NCBI GenBank assembly: GCA_945873095.1
Contig: CAMCBU010000019.1
Coordinates: 1 to 38,809, forward strand
Source: Klebsiella pneumoniae
GTDB taxonomy: Bacteria > Pseudomonadota > Gammaproteobacteria > Steroidobacterales > Steroidobacteraceae
Length of the DNA stretch: 38,809 nt
Direction of reading: 5' to 3'
The position numbers and the translations under genes are program-made. Under the pieces are notes generated by a model. That model saw only the letters and a list, made by a program, of their open reading frames with translations. It was not told where the DNA came from and made no database searches. Below are positions 32,895 through 38,809 of the stretch, one piece after another. Position 1 is the first letter of the stretch. The number at the start of each line of letters is the position of its first letter.

Positions 32895-34283
32895 TCAGTC
32901 CTTCACGAGTCGATAGCAAGGCACGTACGCAGACCCCGGTAGCTTCATTCGCTGCTGGGCGACGAAACCCGCGAGCAGATCATCGAGCATATCCATCACA
33001 CCGCGATCCCCGACGAGCTCGAACGGTCCGTGCCGCTCGATCGCTCGGATGCCCGGCTCTTTGACATTACCGGTGACGATGCCGGAGAACGCCCGCCGAA
33101 GATCGGCTGCCAACTCGTGCGCCGGCTGATCACGATGCAAGCGCAGGGTGCGCATCGAGGCGTGGGTCACCTCGAAGGGTCGCTGAAACTCCGGGTCGAC
33201 TCGCAGCAACCAATTGAAGTTGAATGAATCGGAACGGCGCCGACGGTACTCACGCACATCGTCGATACCGCGTTCCATGACGCGCGCCACCTCCGCCGGA
33301 TCATCGATGACGATCTGCAAGCGCGACATCGCGATCTCACCAACCGTGTTCACGAGGAAGCGACGAATCTGCTCGAAGTAGGCCGCGCTACTGCGCGGCC
33401 CGGTCAACACCACCGGAAAGGGCTGCTCGGCATTGGCCGGATCGAGCAGGATACCGAGCAGGTAGAAAATTTCTTCCGCCGTACCGACACCGCCAGGGAA
33501 GACCACGAGCCCATGGCCGAGACGCACAAAAGCTTCGAGGCGCTTTTCGATGTCGGGCATGATCACGAGGTGATTGACGATCGGGTTCGGTGGCTCGGCG
33601 GCGATGATGCCGGGCTCGGTCAAACCCACATAACGACCCGGTGCGATACGCTGCTTCGAATGTCCGATGGTCGCGCCCTTCATCGGCCCCTTCATGGCGC
33701 CCGGACCACAGCCCGTGCAAACATCCAACGCACGCAAGCCGAGTTCGTAGCCGACCTTCTTCGTGTACTCGTACTCTGTCCGATTGATCGAGTGGCCGCC
33801 CCAACACACCACGAGGTTGGGGCGCGACTTGTGATCGAGCAAGCGTGCGTTGCGCAGGATGTGGAAGACCGCATTCGTGATCGACTGTGGCCGAGTGAGA
33901 TCGAACCGACCACTTTCGACGATCTCATTGGCCGTATAGACCACATCACGCAGCACAGCGAAGAGCAATTCTTTGGTGCCGCGAATCATCTGGCCATCGA
34001 CGAAGGCCATCGCCGGTGCATTTTTGATTTCGAGCTTCACGCCCCAAGCGTGACGGACGATCTGGATGTCGAAGTCCCGGAACTTGTCGAAGATCTCGCG
34101 AGCGTCATCGGTGTGACTGCCGGCATTCAAGACCGCGAGCGCGCACTGGCGAAACAACGGATAGAGACCACCCTGCCCCGAGGAGAGCAGTTTTTCGATC
34201 TCTTCCTGCGAGAGACTCTCGAGCGCACCGCGCGGTGCGACCCGAGCGTCGACGAACTCGGGCATGACGATACTGGCTTCCAT
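32895..34283 (-). CDS. ppnN: Nucleotide 5'-monophosphate nucleosidase PpnN (LOG family)
   Basis: Cleaves the glycosidic bond of purine and pyrimidine monophosphates, giving base and ribose 5-phosphate; in E. coli it is activated by (p)ppGpp. The protein has 462 residues from ATG 34283 (E. coli YgdH: 454); Met7 is an alternative start. The N-terminal domain has LYPLFRQCALAVLNAGS and FVDGQMIRGTKELLFAVLRD. The central LOG domain has NLVVCWGGHSI, CTGCGPGAMKGPMKGA and the signature VFPGGVGTAEEIFYLLG. The C-terminal domain ends with CYRLVKD. It follows the L,D-transpeptidase gene by 50 bp and precedes htpG by 66 bp. Confidence 0.94.
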   Translation of the reverse strand: MEASIVMPEFVDARVAPRGALESLSQEEIEKLLSSGQGGLYPLFRQCALAVLNAGSHTDDAREIFDKFRDFDIQIVRHAWGVKLEIKNAPAMAFVDGQMIRGTKELLFAVLRDVVYTANEIVESGRFDLTRPQSITNAVFHILRNARLLDHKSRPNLVVCWGGHSINRTEYEYTKKVGYELGLRALDVCTGCGPGAMKGPMKGATIGHSKQRIAPGRYVGLTEPGIIAAEPPNPIVNHLVIMPDIEKRLEAFVRLGHGLVVFPGGVGTAEEIFYLLGILLDPANAEQPFPVVLTGPRSSAAYFEQIRRFLVNTVGEIAMSRLQIVIDDPAEVARVMERGIDDVREYRRRRSDSFNFNWLLRVDPEFQRPFEVTHASMRTLRLHRDQPAHELAADLRRAFSGIVTGNVKEPGIRAIERHGPFELVGDRGVMDMLDDLLAGFVAQQRMKLPGSAYVPCYRLVKD

Positions 34284-34333
34284 GGCAACTCTTAATTTAG
34301 AAATCGGGGGCAAAAAATCGAAGGCGAAAAATC

Positions 34334-34891
34334 TCAGCGCCGGATGTCGATGGGCGTGCCGGTCGGAACCAACATCCACACCTCCATCATGTCGGCATTA
34401 CTCAGCGCGATACAGCCATCCGTCCAGTCGTTTTTGGCGTAGTGATCGGGCGACCATTTTGGCTGGTTGGGCAGCCCGTGGATCATGATCGCACCGCCGG
34501 GAGCGACCCCTGCCTCACGAGCACGCGCGACGTCCGCTTTGTCGGGATATGAGACGGCGAGCGAGAGAAAAAAGTCGCTGCGCGGATTACGGGCAGTCAG
34601 TCGATAGCGCCCCTCGGGAGTGCGAAAGTCGCCCTCCTGCCGCTTGTGTCCATCGGGATTGAGCCCGAGGGAAATACGATAAGCGCGAAGCAACTCGCGA
34701 CCGCGCCACAATTCGAGACGGCGCTGACCCTTATGAACGACCACTTGATTGGCCACCGGCAACGGGTTCGCGGTGAACCGATCGGCCGACAACGAGCCGA
34801 TGGCCGTATCGGCGCTAGCCAACGCAGGCCATGCCAACAGCATCCATAACCAACGCGCGCATCGACCCGCTGTTGCAGCGACTGCACTCAT
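34334..34891 (-). CDS. L,D-transpeptidase family protein (YkuD domain)
   Basis: Probable periplasmic enzyme that makes 3-3 cross-links in peptidoglycan or acts on murein in a related way. The protein has 185 residues. The signal peptide runs to about residue 27 (MLLAWPALASA). The YkuD domain (about 48-183) has VVHKGQRRLELWRGRELLRAYRISLG at its start, His138 in IMIHGLPNQ and the catalytic Cys160 in DWTDGCIALSN. Usual members read S-x-G-C; here T-D-G-C, a conservative change. No separate LysM domain is present. It lies 13 bp after mltD, so two murein enzymes are adjacent. Confidence 0.92.
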   Translation of the reverse strand: MSAVAATAGRCARWLWMLLAWPALASADTAIGSLSADRFTANPLPVANQVVVHKGQRRLELWRGRELLRAYRISLGLNPDGHKRQEGDFRTPEGRYRLTARNPRSDFFLSLAVSYPDKADVARAREAGVAPGGAIMIHGLPNQPKWSPDHYAKNDWTDGCIALSNADMMEVWMLVPTGTPIDIRR

Positions 34892-34904
34892 GCGACGAAT
34901 CGTA

Positions 34905-36323
34905 TCAGTCTGCGGCGGCTCGGGAGGACGGATTCGAAGCGCCCTCGGGGATGAGCAATCTTTGCCCTTGACGCAAATGCGAATTGACGCGCAGTCCGTT
35001 CAACTCGGCCAAAGTACGCAAACGCACGCCATAGCGCCGGGCCAAGCCCGAGAGCGTCTCGCCCCTGCCAACTCGATGCGTATTCGGTCGCACCTGGTTC
35101 GCATGCAAAGCCGAACCACCGAGTCGCTCGGCGAATTCAGCTGCGGTCAGTCGCAAGTCGGCAGGCAGGCGCAGTTGATAACCACGTGGAACCCGTCGCG
35201 AGCCAGCCCACACCGCCGGACGCAGCGCCGGATTCAAGTCTTTCAGAATCCGTCGATCGAGACCGAGCCGGCTCTCGATCGCCTCCACCGACGCGTAGGC
35301 TGGCATCTCGATTTCTTGGTAAGCGAGTTCTGGGGCGCGCTCGAGCTTGCCGAAATAACGCTCCGGATTCTGATCGATGGTCAGTGCCGCAAGGAACGAC
35401 GGATAGAAATTACGCGAGGCGAAGCCGAAGGTTTTGCTCTTGTAGCGACGCGCGATCACACCAAAATCATCGGTGCCGAGGGTGTCTCGCGCACGACGCA
35501 TTCCGGCGGCGCCATGGTTGTAAGCCGTGATCGCCAGCGGCCAACTGCCGAGCACTCGGTAGTTGTAGAGCAGCAGTTTGGCCGCAGCCTCGGTGGCACG
35601 GAACGGGTCCATACGCTCATCGAGCACATCGTCCACGCGCATGTAGAGCCGCGCCGTACCCGGCATGAATTGCCATAACCCCGCTGCGCCGACTTTCGAA
35701 TAGGCCGTCGGCGTAAACGACGATTCAACATGCGGCAATGCCGCCAACTCCGGCGGCAAGCCGAGCCGTTCGAAAGTGCGTGCGATGTGGGTTTCCCACG
35801 TGCCCGAGCGCACCAAGCCGTCGCGAAACCGATCGGCCTGACCTAACTGGAAACGCACGGTCTCGGTCGCTGCACGCAGTCGGCCAGGCGTCGCTTTATC
35901 GCCCCACAAGTCGAGCACCCGCTGCGCATCGGCCGAATGCGTGGGTATCCCGGACTCCAGTGCCAGGGCAGCCGTGCGCAACGCACTACGCCAACGCTCG
36001 CGCTCGAACGAAACCGCGTTACGACGCGGCAGTGAACCCGCTGGAGCGGACGGCAGATTCAAGACGCCGTAGACGATGGCCAGATCGGCCTCGTCGTGGA
36101 GGAACCCTTGTTGGGTCGTGATCTCGCTGTAGGCACGAATCCAGAAATCGACGTCACGCTGCAATTCGGCGGGGCGCGGAATGTCTCGCGAGGGTGGCCC
36201 GAGGACGGGGACCACCCCTGCAGGAATCGGTTGAGCGTGGCCGACGATCGTCGCCGTTACGAGCGCAGCGACAACGAGCAGCGTCGTCAGCCGCAATGGG
36301 TCACCCGCATTTCGAGTCGCCAC
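34905..36323 (-). CDS. mltD: Membrane-bound lytic murein transglycosylase D-like
   Basis: Cleaves glycan strands of peptidoglycan to give 1,6-anhydro ends, the products that feed the AmpD pathway. The protein has 472 residues, beginning with GTG at 36323. The signal segment is at about residues 11-30; no lipobox cysteine follows, so it is not an obvious lipoprotein, unlike E. coli MltD. The SLT domain has the catalytic Glu200 in LPHVESSFTP, then KVGAAGLWQFMPGTARLY and ITAYNHGAAGMRRA. A degenerate and then a clear LysM (THRVGRGETLSGLARRYGVRLRTLAELNG) end the protein, against two to three in relatives. The start overlaps nrdJb by 23 bp; a later start is possible. Confidence 0.92.
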   Translation of the reverse strand: MATRNAGDPLRLTTLLVVAALVTATIVGHAQPIPAGVVPVLGPPSRDIPRPAELQRDVDFWIRAYSEITTQQGFLHDEADLAIVYGVLNLPSAPAGSLPRRNAVSFERERWRSALRTAALALESGIPTHSADAQRVLDLWGDKATPGRLRAATETVRFQLGQADRFRDGLVRSGTWETHIARTFERLGLPPELAALPHVESSFTPTAYSKVGAAGLWQFMPGTARLYMRVDDVLDERMDPFRATEAAAKLLLYNYRVLGSWPLAITAYNHGAAGMRRARDTLGTDDFGVIARRYKSKTFGFASRNFYPSFLAALTIDQNPERYFGKLERAPELAYQEIEMPAYASVEAIESRLGLDRRILKDLNPALRPAVWAGSRRVPRGYQLRLPADLRLTAAEFAERLGGSALHANQVRPNTHRVGRGETLSGLARRYGVRLRTLAELNGLRVNSHLRQGQRLLIPEGASNPSSRAAAD

Positions 36324-37020
36324 AATTGAGGCAGGTCATGCAGCCATCCATCATCACGACAGCGGCCGTGCTGCACTTCGAGCACAACTGCGCACCTTCG
36401 GGAAAGTGCGAGTTCGCGAAAGCATCGGCCTGCTTTGCACGCGCTTCGAACTCCGCTCGTTTCTCGTCGACGAGCTTCTTCTGGTGCTCGTCGAGCTCGA
36501 GCGGACGCAGCAAGCCGATCGTCTGCAGGTGCTTCTCGATGACATGGCCGAGCTCGGCAATGATCGAGGGCATGAACTTGCCGCCCGGCTGCCAGTAGCC
36601 GCCGCGCGGATCGAAGACGGCCTTCAATTCCTCGACGAGGAACGTCACGTCACCGCCCTTGCGGAAGACCGCCGAAATGATGCGAGTCAGCGCCACGATC
36701 CATTGATAGTGATCGAGGTTCTTCGAGTTGATGAACACCTCGAAAGGACGGCGTTGCTCGTGCTCGGTGCCCTCGTTGAGGATGATGTCGTTGATGGTGA
36801 CGTACATCGCGTGATCCGACACCGGGGTTTTGATCTTGTAGGTCGAGCCGATCAACACCTCGGGGCGCTGTACTTCTTCCGTCAAGCGCACCACTTTGCC
36901 ACCGCGCGCGGTCGGCAAGTCGGCGGGAGACGACGCAGTCGCACCAGCAGCCGGCGTCTCGGCGCTGGGCTTCAAAACTCGATACTTGGCGATCTTTCGA
37001 TCGATCTTGATAGCAGCCAT
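36301..37020 (-). CDS. nrdJb: Class II ribonucleotide reductase, C-terminal subunit NrdJb
   Basis: Carries the C-terminal part of adenosylcobalamin-dependent ribonucleotide reductase as a separate 239-residue protein, as in Pseudomonas. A poorly conserved lead is followed by a TSCPD-type region (YKIKTPVSDHAMYVTINDI, NSKNLDHYQWIVALTRIISAVFRKGGD, VFDPRGGYWQPGGKFMPSIIAELG). The C-terminus has paired cysteines (CSKC, then CMTCLNCG and a final CG), which probably pass electrons to the active site or bind zinc. It starts 14 bp after nrdJa. The split is seen directly: nrdJa has its own stop, and nrdJb has its own start. Confidence 0.92.
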   Translation of the reverse strand: MAAIKIDRKIAKYRVLKPSAETPAAGATASSPADLPTARGGKVVRLTEEVQRPEVLIGSTYKIKTPVSDHAMYVTINDIILNEGTEHEQRRPFEVFINSKNLDHYQWIVALTRIISAVFRKGGDVTFLVEELKAVFDPRGGYWQPGGKFMPSIIAELGHVIEKHLQTIGLLRPLELDEHQKKLVDEKRAEFEARAKQADAFANSHFPEGAQLCSKCSTAAVVMMDGCMTCLNCGDSKCG

Positions 37021-37034
37021 GGTCTAAAAAATCC

Positions 37035-38809
37035 TCAAAACTTGCCGTAGTAGCCTTCTTTCAAGGCATCGTACAGATTGGCGGCGGTGTGCAGTTCACC
37101 GTCATATTCGATTTCTTCATCGCCGCGCAACGACACTTCGCTGCCATCATCCAGCGTGAATACATAGGTGGTGTTCTTGAGATCCTCCTCTTTCACGAGC
37201 ACGCCTTGGAAGGCCTCTGGGTTGAAGCGGAAGGTGGTGCAGCCCTTGAGATCCTTCTCGTGGGCGTAAAGGTAGATGCTCTTGAAATCGTCGTACTTGA
37301 AATCGGTCGGTACGTTAGCCGTCTTCGAAATCGACGAGTCGACCCACTTCTGAGCCGCCGCCTGGATATCGACGTGCTCGGTCGGTGTGATGTCGTCGGC
37401 CGTGGTGAAATAATCCGGTAATTTCTCGGCCACATTCGTCGAGTTCGGCATCGCCTTTTGGTTCACGAGTTCGCGGTACGCCAGCAACTCGAACGAAAAT
37501 ACGTCCACCTTCTCCTTCGACTTCTTGCCTTCGCGAATCACGTTGCGGAAGTAGTGATGCGCAAAGGAGGGCTCGATGCCGTTGCTGGCGTTGTTGGCCA
37601 GCGAGAGCGAAATCGTACCGGTCGGCGCAATCGAGCTGTGGTGCGTGAAGCGCGCACCGACGAGCGCCAACTGCTCGACGAGCGCCGGAGACACTTCGGC
37701 GATGCGCTGCATGTAGCGGCTGTAGCGGGCGTGCAGCACACGACCGGGAATCTTGCCGCCGAGCTTCCAGCCATCACGCGCCATCTCGGGGCGCTTGCGC
37801 AACATCTCGCCAGTGACGACGAACTCCTCGTTCATGATCGGCGCCGGGCCTTTCTCGCGCGACAGATCGAGTGCAGCCTCCCAACCTGCCAAAGCCATTT
37901 CGCGTGAAACGTCTTCGGTGAATTGGACCGACTCGCCCGAACCGTATTTCATGCCAAGCAGCGTCATCGAACTGCCGAGACCCAGAAAGCCCATGCCGTG
38001 ACGACGTTTACGCAGGATCTCGTTGCGTTGGCCGTCAAGCGGCAAGCCGTTGACCTCGACCACGTTGTCGAGCATGCGGGTGAATACTTTGACCACCTCG
38101 CGATATTCGGCCCAATCGAATTCGGCTTCCGCGGTGAATGGACGACGAACGAAACGGGTCAGATTCACCGAACCCAACAAGCACGAGCCATAGGGCGGCA
38201 GCGGCTGCTCGCCGCACGGGTTGGTCGCGCGAATGTTTTCGCAGAACCAGTTGTTGTTCATCTCGTTGACGCGATCGATGAGGATGAACCCGGGCTCGGC
38301 GAAATCGTAGGTGGAAGTCATGATGACGTCCCACATCCGACGAGCAGGCAGCGTCTTGTAGATCTTGCAGGCGACGAGACCGGTCTCGTTGACGACGAAG
38401 TTTTCGTTGTACGGCCAATCTCGCCAAACAAACTTGGCGTCGTCCTTCAGATCCGGCTTGTCGGCCTCGTATTCCTTGCGCAGGATCGGGAAAGCAAGCT
38501 GCCAGTCGAGATCGTTGCGCACCGCATGCATGAAGTCGTCCGTGATCAACAACGACAGGTTGAACTGCCGCAGACGACCGTTCTCCCGCTTGGCACGAAT
38601 GAATTCCATGGCATCCGGGTGCCCGACGTCGAACGTACCCATTTGTGCACCACGACGACCGCCCGCAGACGAGACGGTGAAGCACATTTTGTCGTAGATA
38701 TCCATGAACGACAGCGGACCGGACGTGTAGGCACCCGCGCCAGACACGTAGGCGCCGCGCGGACGCAGCGTCGAGAACTCGTAACCGATACCGCAGCCCG
38801 CCTTCAGCG
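37035..38809 (-). CDS. nrdJa: Adenosylcobalamin-dependent ribonucleotide reductase NrdJa (5' end missing)
   Basis: Catalytic part of class II ribonucleotide reductase, which makes deoxyribonucleotides with or without oxygen and needs adenosylcobalamin. About 590 C-terminal residues are visible; the frame stays open to the window edge (LKAGCGIGYEFSTLRPRGAY), so the start is outside. The first redox cysteine is in GCGIGYE. The catalytic N-x-C-x-E set lies in TNPCGEQPLPPYGSCLLGSVNL. Other core blocks are AGGRRGAQMGTFDVGHPDAMEFI and the dimetal-free barrel end APTGTISLSLANNASNGIEPSF. It ends with LYDALKEGYYGKF. NrdJb follows 14 bp on. The PduO-type enzyme at 11591-12151 could supply its cofactor. 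Confidence 0.96.
   Translation of the reverse strand, partial: LKAGCGIGYEFSTLRPRGAYVSGAGAYTSGPLSFMDIYDKMCFTVSSAGGRRGAQMGTFDVGHPDAMEFIRAKRENGRLRQFNLSLLITDDFMHAVRNDLDWQLAFPILRKEYEADKPDLKDDAKFVWRDWPYNENFVVNETGLVACKIYKTLPARRMWDVIMTSTYDFAEPGFILIDRVNEMNNNWFCENIRATNPCGEQPLPPYGSCLLGSVNLTRFVRRPFTAEAEFDWAEYREVVKVFTRMLDNVVEVNGLPLDGQRNEILRKRRHGMGFLGLGSSMTLLGMKYGSGESVQFTEDVSREMALAGWEAALDLSREKGPAPIMNEEFVVTGEMLRKRPEMARDGWKLGGKIPGRVLHARYSRYMQRIAEVSPALVEQLALVGARFTHHSSIAPTGTISLSLANNASNGIEPSFAHHYFRNVIREGKKSKEKVDVFSFELLAYRELVNQKAMPNSTNVAEKLPDYFTTADDITPTEHVDIQAAAQKWVDSSISKTANVPTDFKYDDFKSIYLYAHEKDLKGCTTFRFNPEAFQGVLVKEEDLKNTTYVFTLDDGSEVSLRGDEEIEYDGELHTAANLYDALKEGYYGKF

Noticed and set aside
1-38809. CRISPR arrays, insertion sequences, prophage genes, tRNAs, integron or attachment sites
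   Set aside because: No regularly spaced repeats, transposase or integrase motifs, terminal inverted repeats or tRNA-like sequences were found. Apart from the rrn leader (132-461), no gap exceeds 300 bases.

Overview
The window looks like ordinary chromosomal core genome of a GC-rich gammaproteobacterium (roughly 60% G+C by eye). The evidence is gene content and order. There is a gshB-tonB-yqgE-ruvX-pyrB block and a yggS-proC-yggT block as in pseudomonads and relatives, an erpA/bactofilin/DUF6776/rppH cluster, a fused chorismate mutase-prephenate dehydrogenase (TyrA), a split class II ribonucleotide reductase (NrdJa/NrdJb) and a CpxRA-like system. A lineage near Nevskiales, Steroidobacterales or Xanthomonadales is my inference and is not proven here. 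I see no insertion sequence, prophage, CRISPR array or tRNA.

Region by region. 1-460 (minus): the first ~131 nt of a 16S rRNA gene, its leader with boxA/boxC, and two tandem near-consensus promoters. 462-5206: tyrS (minus), then a divergent M23 peptidase and polyphosphate kinase (plus). 5176-9960 (minus): a six-gene run tyrA-rppH-DUF6776-bactofilin-erpA-ppx, whose last gene overlaps the 3' end of ppk tail to tail. 10048-12151: pdxH (+), a hisN-like phosphatase (-) and a PduO-type corrinoid adenosyltransferase (+). 12166-14168 (minus): ampD translationally coupled to an MFS transporter. 14196-22680 (plus): eleven tightly packed genes, bioA-rsmE-gshB-tonB-like-yqgE-ruvX-pyrB-pyrK-like-yggS-proC-yggT. 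22811-23122: an HU-family protein with a strong bidirectional terminator. 23204-26092: an LTXXQ (CpxP/Spy-like) periplasmic protein divergent from cpxR-cpxA. 26083-28166: a second histidine kinase (minus) divergent from its probable response regulator (plus). 28123-38809 (minus): nrdJa-nrdJb-mltD-ldt-ppnN-htpG-msrB-FKBP-amidohydrolase-alpha/beta hydrolase, with a clear sigma-32-type promoter in front of htpG.

Themes. Several genes concern the envelope (M23 peptidase, bactofilin, AmpD, L,D-transpeptidase, MltD, Cpx system). Others concern polyphosphate and stress (ppk, ppx, htpG, msrB, PPIase) and cobalamin use (class II RNR plus a corrinoid adenosyltransferase). No wholly new system is evident. 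The observations most worth a second look are the AmpD-MFS coupling, the PyrK-like protein beside PyrB with no DHODH in view, the heat-shock promoter leading into a protein-repair gene string, the split and overlapping two-component loci, and small repeat or hairpin structures at gene ends (10755-10790, 12147-12170, 22763-22782).
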